Assembly (NCBI GenBank): GCA_003056425.1 | Contig: PYVY01000009.1 | Location: 124,001 to 188,000 of the forward strand | Length of the DNA stretch: 64,000 nt | DNA from: Alteromonas indica | GTDB lineage: Bacteria > Pseudomonadota > Gammaproteobacteria > Enterobacterales > Alteromonadaceae | Direction of reading: 5' to 3' | Shown here: positions 44,765 to 54,569 of the stretch, piece by piece | Position numbering within the stretch: the first letter of the stretch is position 1 | Layout of the letters: each line of letters starts with the position of its first letter | Notes under the pieces: model-generated | Told to the model about the DNA's origin: nothing | What the model saw: only the letters and a program-made list of their open reading frames with translations | Database searches by the model: none | Program-made: the position numbers and the translations under genes

Positions 44765-45877
44765 TTAAAGTGTTGCACGTCTTACCCATAATGCGCATAT
44801 TGCCGCCATGGCGGCGCAACACATCAAGGTTAATTGCGGGCTTAAGGGAACAAACTCTAATGCCGAGGTGGCAAACTGGCCTAAAAATACGGCCATTGCG
44901 AACCATGCCAGGTTGCGCCCGCGGGTATGATCAGTACTGCGCTCTACCGCAGCATGGTTTAACAGCGGAATGGAAAAGCCGAAGCCAACGCCGGCAAATA
45001 TAGCGGCTATTGCCAGGCCCAGGGGGGTGGCGGTCAGGCCAAACCCGATTAATGCCACAGCATAACTGGCAAAAGCCAACATTAAGGTGCTATTTGCATT
45101 ACTGGTTGCCACTACCTTTGGCATTAGCATAGCCGCAAAGACGGCCACCAGCGAAATAAACGATAATAAATAGCCGGTCTGCGATTCGCTATAGCCAACT
45201 TGCGCCATAACCCCGGGTAGCAAAATGAACATACTAAAAAATAGGGCCATGGAAGTCGTGGCAAATATCACTACCGGGCGCATTGACGGGGTCGCCGTCG
45301 GGGCACTTTCGTCGCTATGCTGAGGGGCTGGGGCAGTAGCGGGTACAAAGCACAGTAGCAATAACAGGCTGAGCAACGCGACTGCGTAAAGCGCAAAAGG
45401 GCCCCGCCAGTTGAACTCTGCAAGTATCCCTCCTAAAAATAAGACAAACACGCCACCCAGTTCTATCGCCATGCCCTGTTTAGCAATCATTTTGAGCCGG
45501 GCGTTACCAACGTACCACTGCGAAATTAATGCGGTCCCCGCAGCCATCGACCCAGCCGCAAAGCCCCCCAAAATAATCCGGTCTGCAGCTACCGGCCAGG
45601 GGCCGTGTAAAAATATCGCGCCGGTGCCGGCTAAAAAATAGCCGGCCAAACAGAGGATCAGCGTAGGGCGGGCCCCTATATTGTCAATGAGCTTTCCTGC
45701 AAGGGGGGCAAAAATTATCGCACCAAGGGCGGGCAGGGTAATTAATAAGGGCGCGTATGCTGCTACGCCCAGGGCGGGGGCTATTGACTGTAAGCCAGGC
45801 GCCACTGTAGCGCCCACCATAATAGTCAGGGTAGCAACTAGTAGCAGGGTTGCTTCGCCGGTTCGGGATAAATTCAT
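44765..45877 (-). CDS. Major facilitator superfamily transporter
   Basis: A 370-aa membrane protein with about 12 helices. The loop 2-3 motif is GKLIDNIGARPTL, close to the MFS signature G-x3-D-x-x-G-R-x-x; LGVAAYAPLLITLPALGAII and the C-terminal half have helices typical of drug or sugar exporters. It is divergent from a LysR gene 105 bp away, which probably regulates it. The substrate is unknown. The next genes in this direction (microcin pair) are 230 bp away with a hairpin between, so a functional link is not evident. Confidence 0.88.
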   Translation of the reverse strand: MNLSRTGEATLLLVATLTIMVGATVAPGLQSIAPALGVAAYAPLLITLPALGAIIFAPLAGKLIDNIGARPTLILCLAGYFLAGTGAIFLHGPWPVAADRIILGGFAAGSMAAGTALISQWYVGNARLKMIAKQGMAIELGGVFVLFLGGILAEFNWRGPFALYAVALLSLLLLLCFVPATAPAPQHSDESAPTATPSMRPVVIFATTSMALFFSMFILLPGVMAQVGYSESQTGYLLSFISLVAVFAAMLMPKVVATSNANSTLMLAFASYAVALIGFGLTATPLGLAIAAIFAGVGFGFSIPLLNHAAVERSTDHTRGRNLAWFAMAVFLGQFATSALEFVPLSPQLTLMCCAAMAAICALWVRRATL

Positions 45878-45982
45878 CGTGCTTCCAGTTAATCTGTTGA
45901 GGCCGACACTTTACAAACAATTCATTAATACTTTAAATGATATTATAGTGACTTATTTATCTGTTTATGGCATAGGTAGGGT

Positions 45983-46900
45983 ATGAACTTTAAACACCTT
46001 AAGACGTTTGTAAAACTGGCTCACAGTGGCAGTTTTTCCCTGGCTGCTCAGCAGTTACATACTGTCCAGTCAGCGGTAAGCCGCCATATCAATGCGTTGG
46101 AACGAGAGCTTGAGGTAACCTTGTTTTCGCGGACCACAAGGCAGGTAGAGCTTACCGCGGCAGGCGCCGCGTTTTTACAACATGCTGAAGGCTTGTTGCG
46201 CCAAACCGAGCAAGCCCGCGTAGACGCGCAGCGGGTCCAAAGCGGGGCGCAAGGCACCCTTCGAATAGGCTATTTGAGCTCAGCGTGCGCGGCCTTTTTA
46301 CCTTTATTGTTACGCGATTTTGCCGCCCACGCGGGTCAGGTCAGAATCGAGATAGTAGAGATGACTGCAGCACAACAGTTTGCAGCGCTGCACCATGGCA
46401 ATATCGATGTGGGCTTTTCGCGCCCGGTGCATCAGCATCCGGCGACTACTATTCACAGCCGCCACTTGCTCAACGATCCTATTGTGGCGGTAATGGCCGA
46501 TAATCACCCTCTGGCCGGGGCGCCGCAGCTGAGCCTTACCCAGCTTAACGAACATAAACTAACCTTGTTTGCCCGCCAACAAGCGCCCACGCTGTTTGAT
46601 ACCATCATCAGTGCGTTTCACGCGCAACAATTGCAACCATCGGTGTCCAGCGAACCGGTGACGATGCAGGCGCTGCTGACCCAGCTATCCTGTAGTCGTG
46701 ATATTGGGCTGGTGCCTGGTTGTGTTAGCCGTTTACAAACCGATTTATGCCACTTTGTACCGTTGTCGACACCTTTAACGGTATCGCTTGAAATGCACTG
46801 GCAGCAGCATCCTAATGCCGTCACGAAGCGCTGGCTAAGCTGGTTTGAGGCTAACGCCAGCCCAGCATCTATTGCGGCAAGTATGCCCACCTTGAACTAA
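45983..46900 (+). CDS. LysR-family transcriptional regulator (divergent from the MFS gene)
   Basis: A 305-aa LysR regulator. The winged helix is LKTFVKLAHSGSFSLAAQQL, then HTVQSAVSRHINALERELE; the effector domain starts near residue 90 (GTLRIGYLSSACAAFLP). The sequence resembles the BenM/CatM-type effector branch (ARVDAQRV, PTLFDTI). It shares its promoter region with the MFS transporter gene. Its effector is unknown. Confidence 0.9.
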   Translation: MNFKHLKTFVKLAHSGSFSLAAQQLHTVQSAVSRHINALERELEVTLFSRTTRQVELTAAGAAFLQHAEGLLRQTEQARVDAQRVQSGAQGTLRIGYLSSACAAFLPLLLRDFAAHAGQVRIEIVEMTAAQQFAALHHGNIDVGFSRPVHQHPATTIHSRHLLNDPIVAVMADNHPLAGAPQLSLTQLNEHKLTLFARQQAPTLFDTIISAFHAQQLQPSVSSEPVTMQALLTQLSCSRDIGLVPGCVSRLQTDLCHFVPLSTPLTVSLEMHWQQHPNAVTKRWLSWFEANASPASIAASMPTLN

Positions 46901-46962
46901 GTGACAAAGCCGGATGCGCAGTATCTTTGCCGATACTGCATCTACCACCAGTACTGATTGAA

Positions 46963-47835
46963 TTAGTGGGCCAGGGTTAAAAATTGTTGTGCAGCAGGGG
47001 TGAGTGGACGGTTGTGAAAACGCAGGTAATATAAAGGGCGTGGTCCGGGCAACTCGCCACCGGGAATAGTAATATATTGAATTTTGTTAAGCGCCAGCCG
47101 CTCTGCAGCCACTACCCGGGGCACAATTGATAATCCTAAACCGCAGGCTACCGCCTGGATAATGGCCTCGTTACTGCCCAGCTCGATCGTATGGGGGGTA
47201 GCAATATTTTGCTCGCGCAAATAATTCGTCATCACGCTAAGGGTGCCTGAACCGGCTTCGCGTAATAACCAGGTTTGTTCGGCCAGGCAAGCCTTAGTGA
47301 AGGTGCCCGGGGCGTTGGCTGGTGCCACAATACACAAGGGATCGTGCTGCCAGAAGTTGCAGGTAATCGCAGGATGATCAATCATACCCTCGACAAAAGC
47401 CAGATCCACCTCACATGCCAGTAACGCCTGTTCGATGTGGGCTGAATTGGCTACGCTTAGTCTAATCTCAATAGCCGGGTGCGCTTGGCGGAAGCGAGCT
47501 ATAACCGGCGCTAACCAGTAGCTGGCTACGGTGGTACTGGCGCCCACGACTAATGTTCCGCGTTGCAGCCCGGCGCGGGCCTTGAGATCTTCGCGGGCCG
47601 CCTGTTCCAGCGAAAAGATCCCTCTGGCGTGTTCATATAATGCCTGCCCCGCTTCGGTAAGCTGAATACCTTTCCCCCGAGCCGCGCGGTATATCAGCGG
47701 TAGCCCGGTAACGTGTTCCAGTTCTTTAACCGCTTTAGATACCGCAGGCTGGCTGATAAACATCGCCTGCGCCGCCCGCGAAAAACTGTTGTGGTTACAT
47801 ACGTGGTAAAACACCCGTAAGCCATGCAAATTCAA
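46963..47835 (-). CDS. LysR-family regulator, YeiE-like
   Basis: A 290-aa LysR regulator starting at TTG 47835 (GAGGT upstream): LHGLRVFYHVCNHNSFSRAA, then FISQPAVSKAVKELEHVTGL. The effector domain has GTLVVGASTTVASYWLAPVI, the CysB/CbbR/YeiE-like subgroup motif. It is divergent from a YeiH-family transporter, as YeiE is from YeiH in E. coli, so I infer that it is YeiE-like and controls that gene. Confidence 0.88.
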   Translation of the reverse strand: MNLHGLRVFYHVCNHNSFSRAAQAMFISQPAVSKAVKELEHVTGLPLIYRAARGKGIQLTEAGQALYEHARGIFSLEQAAREDLKARAGLQRGTLVVGASTTVASYWLAPVIARFRQAHPAIEIRLSVANSAHIEQALLACEVDLAFVEGMIDHPAITCNFWQHDPLCIVAPANAPGTFTKACLAEQTWLLREAGSGTLSVMTNYLREQNIATPHTIELGSNEAIIQAVACGLGLSIVPRVVAAERLALNKIQYITIPGGELPGPRPLYYLRFHNRPLTPAAQQFLTLAH

Positions 47836-47946
47836 CTCTATTACCTCTGGTTATAATAAACGGAAAATGATGTATTTGAGTGATGCTATCGATAACCTTA
47901 CGCTGTGACAACCTGCTTTACATACGCATTAACAGGTTGGATTGTT

Positions 47947-49077
47947 ATGTCTTTATCATTCTCTTACGTCGCTTCAGGCCGCCTTTTGCAGCGCACAGCA
48001 AAGCGCTGGCTGCCGGGCCTGATGTTGGTTTTCATACTGGCGGTAGGGGCCGCCGCTCTGGCCAGCACACGCTACCTGCAAGCTATGGGGGTAAGCGCGT
48101 TAACCCTGGGGATAGTGGCGGGGTTGCTATTGGCGAATCTACCGGTTGGGCGAATGGTAAAACGCACCTTGCACGGGCCTATTATCGACCTGCAGCCGGG
48201 CATTGCGCTCGCCAAATCCCACGTCCTAAAAGTTGGCGTTATACTGTACGGTTTCAGGTTTACCTATGACCAGCTTGCCCACATCGGCCTGCAAGGCCTT
48301 ATTGTTGATGTGGCGGTGATGATGACGGTCTTCAGCACGGCTCTGGTGGTCGGACGATACGTATTCGGCCTTGAAATTAACACTGTGATATTGATTGGAG
48401 CGGGGTCGTCTATTTGCGGGGCCGCAGCCATTTTAGCCACCGCGCCGGTTATCCAGGCGCGTATGCACCAGATAGTGGTGGCCATAGCTACCGTGGTGGT
48501 CTTTGGTACGGTAAGTATGTTTTTGTATCCGGTGCTGTATCATAGTTTGGATATGAGCCAACACCGTTATGGCTTATACGTTGGGGCGACCGTTCATGAG
48601 GTGGCGCAGGTCATTGCAGCAGCAAGTGCGATAAGCCCCCAGGCCGCCGATATCGCGATAATGGAAAAAATGCTCAGGGTAATGCTGCTGGCCCCATTTT
48701 TACTGCTGTTATCCTACTTTTCTGCGGGCCGTAGCAGGCAAGCCAATAGAGATCAATCCCCACCAATAAAAGCCCGCGATGGTGCCAGCTACGCCGCGAA
48801 TTCCTTTGCCAAACGCAGAATTCAAATTCCCTGGTTTGCCATTGCGTTTATCCTGATCATAGGGGCGAATTCTGTTTGGCGGTTACCCGAACGTTATTAT
48901 CATGCATTACAGCTGATAGACGCTACCATGCTTACTATGGCGATGGTGGCTTTGGGGCTAAGTACGCAGGCTGCAGTATTACGCCAGGCAGGCTATAAAC
49001 CTATGGCCTTGGGGGCACTGCTATTGGCTATACTGACAATAGGAGGGTATGGGCTGGTGGAATATACTGTTGTGTAG
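47947..49077 (+). CDS. YeiH-family putative sulfate/sulfite exporter
   Basis: A 376-aa membrane protein of the YeiH (UPF0324) family with about 10 helices. ATG 47947 is chosen over the in-frame codon at 47905. Family motifs: PGIALAKSHVLKVGVILYGF, LIGAGSSICGAAAILATAPV, YVGATVHEVAQVIAAASAIS. Members are annotated as putative sulfate exporters and linked to sulfite or taurine metabolism. The divergent YeiE-like regulator supports a role in sulfur anion handling. Confidence 0.9.
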   Translation: MSLSFSYVASGRLLQRTAKRWLPGLMLVFILAVGAAALASTRYLQAMGVSALTLGIVAGLLLANLPVGRMVKRTLHGPIIDLQPGIALAKSHVLKVGVILYGFRFTYDQLAHIGLQGLIVDVAVMMTVFSTALVVGRYVFGLEINTVILIGAGSSICGAAAILATAPVIQARMHQIVVAIATVVVFGTVSMFLYPVLYHSLDMSQHRYGLYVGATVHEVAQVIAAASAISPQAADIAIMEKMLRVMLLAPFLLLLSYFSAGRSRQANRDQSPPIKARDGASYAANSFAKRRIQIPWFAIAFILIIGANSVWRLPERYYHALQLIDATMLTMAMVALGLSTQAAVLRQAGYKPMALGALLLAILTIGGYGLVEYTVV

Positions 49078-49237
49078 CGGCCGGCCAGCAACAAACACGC
49101 CGCCTGGACGCCAGCCTACTATCGCTTATTGTTCTCTACACCGTGTTGGCCGAAACTTTACAGGTCCACATTGTTTAAACCTGGCGCCGTTTTACTGGAG
49201 ATAATTGGCCTCGCATGACTGCATAACAGGCAGATAA

Positions 49238-49272
49238 AATAGCCGGCGCGCCCGGATAGCGGGGCGCCGGTA
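49238..49272 (-). terminator. Terminator between the convergent YeiH and AGE genes
   Basis: CCGGCGC / GCGCCGG plus inner C/G pairs. On the minus strand it is followed by TATTTTATC, which suits the AGE transcript. Confidence 0.75.
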
Positions 49273-49325
49273 TATTGTGTTGGCTAATAACATAGCGCTA
49301 CCGACGGGCCTTGGTGCTTAGCGGG

Positions 49326-50519
49326 TTATGCGCCCAGGGTATCCAAAATATCGTAACAGGCCCCCATCGTGTGGTAATCGGTCTTACCCACCGGGCTTTT
49401 AGTGGATTCCAGCTTACGGTTATCGTTACCTAAAATTCTAAACCATGCACCATGTTCATGGTCTACCATATGCTGCCAACTGAATGCCCATATTTTATCG
49501 TACCACTGCCAGTAATACGTATCGCCGGTGACAGTGGCCAGACGGGCAGCACATGCCAGGGTTTCAGCCTGTACCCAAAAATATTTATCATCGTCGCAAA
49601 TGGTTTCATCGGGGGCAAAACCATAATACAGGCCACCATACTGGCTATCCCAGCTTAGCGGTATTACGCTGTTAAACAGGGCTACCGCCCGTTCGGTTAA
49701 CCAGGCTGCGCTGCTATGCTGGCCAAGTTGCAATAATAATTTAGCCCATTCGGTATGATGCCCCGGCTGAAACCCCCAAGGACGAAACAGGTTTTTCGGG
49801 TCTTGCTTATTATAGTGCCAGTCAATTTCCCAGGCTTTGGTGTAATGCTCCCAGATGCGGCCATCCGCTTTGGCGGCCTGCCGATTAGTAATATGGTCAG
49901 CAAGTAACAGGGCGCGCTCCAGATACTCAGGCCGTTTTGTTGCCTCGTACGCGGCAATTAGCGCTTCACAGGTATGCATATTCGCATTTTGCCCGCGATA
50001 CTCGCTACATTGCGTAAAGTCGGCATTGCACTCATCTTTATACAAGCCATTTTCGGCATCCCAAAAATGGCGGTTAAGCAATTGCCATGCTTCATCCAGA
50101 TAGGTTTTAGCTGAGGCCAGGCCCGCCCGGTACGCCCAGCTATACGCCAGTATGACAAAAGCCAGACCATAACAGTGGTTGGTGGCATCTGTTACCTTAA
50201 CATGGTTTGGTTGCACCGCCAGGGTCCAGGCGTACCCGCCGGAGGTCGTTTGTAAATGGAAGTTACGGATAAAGGCTATACCGGACTCCACTCGCGTCAG
50301 GTACTCCGGTTTATTAAAGCGCAGATAAGCCCGGGCGTAGTTAAACACAAAGCGTGTAGAGCTTACTAAGTGGCGGGTTTGCTTATCGTAAACCCGGCCA
50401 TCGTCCATAAAGTTTTGATAGAAGCCGCCTTCCGGAGCATCGACATTAGGTTCATAAAACGCCAGGGTCTGTTCAATATGTTGAACTAAAAAAGCCGGTT
50501 GCGTAAAGTCAGGGTTCAT
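49326..50519 (-). CDS. AGE-family sugar epimerase/isomerase (mannose isomerase-like)
   Basis: A 397-aa (alpha/alpha)6-barrel enzyme of the N-acylglucosamine 2-epimerase family, which includes mannose isomerase, cellobiose 2-epimerase and sulfoquinovose isomerase. ATG 50519 has AAAGGAGAAACC upstream; the frame runs on to 50726 but overlaps the GH63 gene. Visible motifs: STRFVFNYARAYLRF, YKDECNADFTQCSEYRGQNA with the conserved N-x-x-M (ANMHTCEALIAAYEAT), and the catalytic-region WGFQPGHHTEWAKLLLQLG (His). The C-terminal KYFWVQAETLACAARL holds another active-site Gln/Glu. It lies 43 bp after the GH63 gene. In context I infer mannose-to-fructose isomerisation. Confidence 0.88.
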   Translation of the reverse strand: MNPDFTQPAFLVQHIEQTLAFYEPNVDAPEGGFYQNFMDDGRVYDKQTRHLVSSTRFVFNYARAYLRFNKPEYLTRVESGIAFIRNFHLQTTSGGYAWTLAVQPNHVKVTDATNHCYGLAFVILAYSWAYRAGLASAKTYLDEAWQLLNRHFWDAENGLYKDECNADFTQCSEYRGQNANMHTCEALIAAYEATKRPEYLERALLLADHITNRQAAKADGRIWEHYTKAWEIDWHYNKQDPKNLFRPWGFQPGHHTEWAKLLLQLGQHSSAAWLTERAVALFNSVIPLSWDSQYGGLYYGFAPDETICDDDKYFWVQAETLACAARLATVTGDTYYWQWYDKIWAFSWQHMVDHEHGAWFRILGNDNRKLESTKSPVGKTDYHTMGACYDILDTLGA

Positions 50520-50562
50520 GGTTTCTCCTTTACCTGCGCGCAGGTATTGTAAGCGATGCAGG

Positions 50563-51852
50563 TTAAGCCGGTAACAACCAGTACAGAGCCATGGCTGCCG
50601 TCCATGAAAAATCGGCGCCGCCGCTACGGGCTCCGGTTTGTGCATGAAACGACTCGTTGTATCCGCTAACGTACAATAGATCGCGGCTGGCTTCTTTAAT
50701 GCGTTCAGCCTGACTGGTGCAGCCATAGTCCAGCAAGCCTTCAGCTATCATCCAGTTGATATGCAACCAGATTGGACCGCGCCAGTAACGCTGAGGTTCA
50801 TAGTTGGGATCTTCTGGGTGGGTAGATGACAACGCAAACGGCCGATTCTTAAGCCAATGGTCTAACTCATTAATGAGCAAGGGGAGTTGTGTATGGCTAA
50901 CCAGCCCGGCAAACAATGGCAACATGCCTGCCGAGGTGCGGGCCATGCATAATTTTCCAGAGCGCGTATCTTTACTGTGAAACATCCGCGTATCGGCATG
51001 CCACAGCTCGCCAATTGCCTCTTCGGTCAATGTCATGCGGTGGGCCAAATACTGAGTTTGCGCATTTTCAATGCCCAGATCATGACACAGGGCCAGCAAA
51101 TCCCGGGTGCCGCGGTGTAAAATAGAGATCATACTGACATCATTCACCCGATAGGGGCAGTCCTGGTAAATCAGTGTGTCATCAAAATTCATTTTGCGGA
51201 AAAAATCCACAAGATATAAAAATCGATCATACTCTTCTTTATGTGGCCTTTCCGATGCATCGATATGGCTGGTGTCGCGGCGGGTATAACTCCACTGCAC
51301 TTTGGGTACCGCGCGCAGCGGTTCATCCCAGGCAGGGCTATTGTCCATACCCGACTCCCAGGGGTGATAACTTACCACCAAACCGGTATTTTCCGGATCG
51401 CGACTGTTGTACCACCATAAATGGGAACGAATAAGTTGTTGTACTACGGTATGCAGCGCCTCGCCGCTTAGCGCCTGTTCGCGGCCGTGCTGGTGCAGCA
51501 GTTTAACTACACTTGCCAGCACCGGCGGTTGCGTAATAGAAGTGCTGTCGGGAGTGTTTTGTACCCCCCAAATGTCCGGGCCAGGAAAATAAGTATCCGA
51601 TGGTCGATGAAATACGACATGCGGCACCATGCCGGATTTCCACTGGGCGCTCAATAACGAGGTTACTTCTTCCCAGGCGCGAGTCTCATCAAACGGCAGC
51701 CAGCCCAGTGCGACGATGGCAGAATCCCAGTTCCACTGAAACGGATAAAGGCCGTGGGTGGGCACGGTGTACCCGCCCAAATCGTTATCCCGTAACGTTT
51801 TCTGAGCCTGTTCTATCATTGATTGTGTGGTTGTATCCGCACCTGATGTCAT
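50563..51852 (-). CDS. GH63-type glycoside hydrolase, mannosyl/glucosylglycerate hydrolase-like
   Basis: A 429-aa (alpha/alpha)6-barrel glycosidase resembling bacterial mannosylglycerate and glucosylglycerate hydrolases. Motifs: THGLYPFQWNWDSAIVALGW near the N-terminus, SYHPWESGMDNSPAWDEPL with Asp170 as likely catalytic acid, PQRYWRGPIWLHINWMIAEG, and YNESFHAQTGARSGGADFSW near the C-terminus with Glu400 as likely base. There is no signal peptide, so it acts in the cytoplasm. Its neighbours include an AGE-family isomerase, a glycerate kinase, a symporter and a TonB receptor, which fits release of glycerate plus hexose. It is divergent from the receptor gene. Confidence 0.85.
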   Translation of the reverse strand: MTSGADTTTQSMIEQAQKTLRDNDLGGYTVPTHGLYPFQWNWDSAIVALGWLPFDETRAWEEVTSLLSAQWKSGMVPHVVFHRPSDTYFPGPDIWGVQNTPDSTSITQPPVLASVVKLLHQHGREQALSGEALHTVVQQLIRSHLWWYNSRDPENTGLVVSYHPWESGMDNSPAWDEPLRAVPKVQWSYTRRDTSHIDASERPHKEEYDRFLYLVDFFRKMNFDDTLIYQDCPYRVNDVSMISILHRGTRDLLALCHDLGIENAQTQYLAHRMTLTEEAIGELWHADTRMFHSKDTRSGKLCMARTSAGMLPLFAGLVSHTQLPLLINELDHWLKNRPFALSSTHPEDPNYEPQRYWRGPIWLHINWMIAEGLLDYGCTSQAERIKEASRDLLYVSGYNESFHAQTGARSGGADFSWTAAMALYWLLPA

Positions 51853-51860
51853 ATCAATAT

Positions 51861-51874
51861 ACCCATTATGAGTT
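51861..51874. promoter_or_regulatory. Candidate operator 1 in the GH63/TonB-receptor promoter region
   Basis: ACCCATTATGAGTT, an imperfect copy of the site at 51914-51927; it lies 9-22 bp upstream of the GH63 start. Confidence 0.4.
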
Positions 51875-51912
51875 TAAGTTAGACAGATTATTACACAATA
51901 ATTGAATAAATA

Positions 51913-51927
51913 AACCCATTTTGGGTT
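51913..51927. promoter_or_regulatory. Candidate operator 2 in the GH63/TonB-receptor promoter region
   Basis: AACCCA-TTT-TGGGTT perfect inverted repeat, centred between the divergent genes. A related imperfect copy lies 53 bp to the left. A ROK regulator encoded at the end of the locus could bind here. Confidence 0.5.
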
Positions 51928-52046
51928 GTAAGTATTAAATTTGTGTTTTATTGTAAATATGAAGTTAAATAAAAAGGTTGTGCGCGGCGTGGTGGGAGCC
52001 GTTAAGCACACACTTATAACGTGAACCATCAGGTCGGAGAGACACT

Positions 52047-54494
52047 GTGAACAAGTTACTTCTAGCAACAACTATTTCATCGCTACTGGCAGGACACGCC
52101 ATGGCCCAAAGCAGCACTGAACCAGCTAAAGATACCTCCACAACCAAACCTCAGGAGTTTGAGCAAATTGTGGTAACCGGTACCAGCCGTGGACGTCTTA
52201 TTGCCGAAACGCCCCAGTCTACTACTCAGATTAATGAAGCTGAGGTGGCTAAATTGTCGATGAGCAGCCAGGCAGATGTACTTCGCTATGTACCGGGGAT
52301 TAAAGTAGAAGGGGGCGGTGGTGAAGTGGCTACCAACCTACAGGTGCGCGGGTTGCCCTCTTCGGGGCAGTTCCAGTTTACCCCGCTGTTGTACGATGGC
52401 TCGCCAACGTTAAGCGCGTTCGGCTTAAACTCGTCGGCCTATGATGTGTATTACCGTAACGACCTGGGCATTGAACGCGTAGAATTTGTTCGCGGTGGGG
52501 TGTCTAACCTGTTCGGGCAGGGTTCGGTGGCCGGGGTAATCAACTACTTATCTAAAAAAGGCACCGATACTGCAGAATCGTCGGTTCAACTGGAGTTATC
52601 TGACCACAACCGCAAGCGTCTTGATTTTGCCACCAGTGGCCCGCTGACAGACCAGGGACTGTACTATGCCATGTCAGGCTTTTATCGCTATGACGAGGGC
52701 CCGATAGATACTGGCATACCCACCGAAGGCTATCAATTGCGCGGTAATATCCACAAAGACTTTAGCGATGGCAGCGGTTATTTCACGCTTTATGGGCAGG
52801 CGATAAACGATCAGGTACAGTTCTTTTTACCTATTCCTTTAGACGCTGATAGCCGCGAACGTGTAGCCGGAAACGATGGCGCGGCCGTAGAATCAACCCA
52901 AACCGTCAATGCCACGGGTATGTCTTATGCCACACCAGACGGGCGTTATATTACCCCTATCGATGAAGGTGTGGCGACTAGTGGCGGTTCAGTATCAATG
53001 GAATTCAGCAAAGAATTAGGCAATGATTTCAGTGTACTGGCGCGCGCCAAGTATGCCGACTATGACCATCAATTTAACTTGTTCCTGGATGGTGACGGCA
53101 TTGTTAATGTACCGGAAACTCAAAGCGAATATCTTGCCAACCGCGGCATAGACGCCCAACAAGCGCAATTCACTTATGCCGGTACCAATACTGTGCTACC
53201 CGAAGATGATCTCCTGTTCGCCAACCGGATATTAGACCGCGATCGGCCGGTAACTGACTTTTCCTCAGAGCTTAATATTGTGAAATATTTTGATATCGGC
53301 AATTTTTCCCACAGTGTCACGCTGGGTACGTTCTTTTCAAATTCCGAAGCTGAGGATAACAACGTTACCACTCGCTATCTTGGGGAGTTTAATAATCAGG
53401 CCCGACTGGTCGATTTGGTCATCACTGATGCCCAAAATAATGCCGTAACTGTTAGTCAGAATGGGGTAACGGGCCCGGGCATCGGCTATACCAATACCAC
53501 CATCTCGGCGCAACGCAATGCAATATATCTGGCAGACCAGATGCAAAGTGACGATTGGATTATCGATATTGGCCTGCGTTGGGAGACCCTGGACGGCACT
53601 ATCCGCCGGGAGGGCAGCGAACTGCAACAAATAAGCACCGATGCTAGCTTAATCAGTGATTTACAAAGCAGTGTGGGGGGCAATGGGCAGATCACGCACG
53701 GTGATGTGTCGACCTCCGAGGTGGCGTATTCTGCCGCCGTATTATACAAACTGGCAGATAATTTTAATGTTTACGCGAACTACTCAAGAGGTTTCTTTTT
53801 TCCTGAACTACGAGGTGTAGCCTTTAACGAAAGCGGGCAGCCTGGAACGTATGAAAGCGAGATAGTAGAACAAGCAGAGGTAGGGGCGAAATTCTTCTTT
53901 GAGGACTTTGTCGGCACCGTTGCGCTGTTTAAAACAGACCTTGAAGATCGCCGCTCGGTAGACTTTATCAATGATGAAAACGGCAACGCCGTAGAAGTAC
54001 CTGTGTTTCAGTCTACCGAAGCCTATGGGGTGGAGCTTGTCGGGAGTTACAACATTACCGATGACTTGATTTTTGATGCTAACTTCACCTACACAGACCA
54101 TGAATTCACTGAATATGACTCGGATCCTGCGGTCATCGGGAACGAACTGCGCAGAAAGCCTAAAGTAATGTTTAACGCATCGCTGCGTTACACGCTGGAC
54201 GACTGGGATCTGTCGTTCTATCACAATTATCACGGTAAGAACTATACCAACGACGCCAATACGGTTGAATTGGATGACTTCCACGTGTTCCGGCTGGACA
54301 CCGGTTATACCTGGCAATTGGGCAGTAACGAACAGCTGCGCGCCAGTATAGCAGTGTGGAACCTGTTTGATTCAGAAGGGGTCACCGAAGGATCGCCCAG
54401 ACTGGGCAACAACCAAACCGATGGTGAAGCCTACTTTGTCGGTCGGCCCATTTTACCGCGTCGCGTAGCACTGCGGTTGCGGTACGACTTTTAA
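52047..54494 (+). CDS. TonB-dependent outer-membrane receptor
   Basis: An 815-aa TonB-dependent transporter. The GTG start at 52047 has GGAGAG upstream. The signal peptide ends GHAMA-QSS; a TonB box-like EQIVVTGT follows, then the plug domain (AETPQSTTQINEAEVAKLSM, VLRYVPGIKVEG, VEFVRGGVSNLFGQGSVAGV) and a 22-strand barrel ending VALRLRYDF. There is no iron-receptor motif evidence and no Fur-like site recognised. As the first gene of a locus with a symporter, glycerate kinase and glycosidase, it probably imports a sugar-acid osmolyte across the outer membrane. Confidence 0.94.
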   Translation: MNKLLLATTISSLLAGHAMAQSSTEPAKDTSTTKPQEFEQIVVTGTSRGRLIAETPQSTTQINEAEVAKLSMSSQADVLRYVPGIKVEGGGGEVATNLQVRGLPSSGQFQFTPLLYDGSPTLSAFGLNSSAYDVYYRNDLGIERVEFVRGGVSNLFGQGSVAGVINYLSKKGTDTAESSVQLELSDHNRKRLDFATSGPLTDQGLYYAMSGFYRYDEGPIDTGIPTEGYQLRGNIHKDFSDGSGYFTLYGQAINDQVQFFLPIPLDADSRERVAGNDGAAVESTQTVNATGMSYATPDGRYITPIDEGVATSGGSVSMEFSKELGNDFSVLARAKYADYDHQFNLFLDGDGIVNVPETQSEYLANRGIDAQQAQFTYAGTNTVLPEDDLLFANRILDRDRPVTDFSSELNIVKYFDIGNFSHSVTLGTFFSNSEAEDNNVTTRYLGEFNNQARLVDLVITDAQNNAVTVSQNGVTGPGIGYTNTTISAQRNAIYLADQMQSDDWIIDIGLRWETLDGTIRREGSELQQISTDASLISDLQSSVGGNGQITHGDVSTSEVAYSAAVLYKLADNFNVYANYSRGFFFPELRGVAFNESGQPGTYESEIVEQAEVGAKFFFEDFVGTVALFKTDLEDRRSVDFINDENGNAVEVPVFQSTEAYGVELVGSYNITDDLIFDANFTYTDHEFTEYDSDPAVIGNELRRKPKVMFNASLRYTLDDWDLSFYHNYHGKNYTNDANTVELDDFHVFRLDTGYTWQLGSNEQLRASIAVWNLFDSEGVTEGSPRLGNNQTDGEAYFVGRPILPRRVALRLRYDF

Positions 54495-54509
54495 TCTCTT
54501 TCCCCGTTT

Positions 54510-54544
54510 GCTGGCATATCTGAATGGGGTATGTCAGCTTTTTT
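54510..54544 (+). terminator. Intra-operon hairpin after the TonB receptor gene
   Basis: GCTGGCATATC / GGTATGTCAGC with two mismatches, followed by TTTTTT. It may reduce transcription of the symporter and kinase genes relative to the receptor. Confidence 0.75.
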
Positions 54545-54569
54545 CCCGCCATGTGAATAGAAGTATCTT

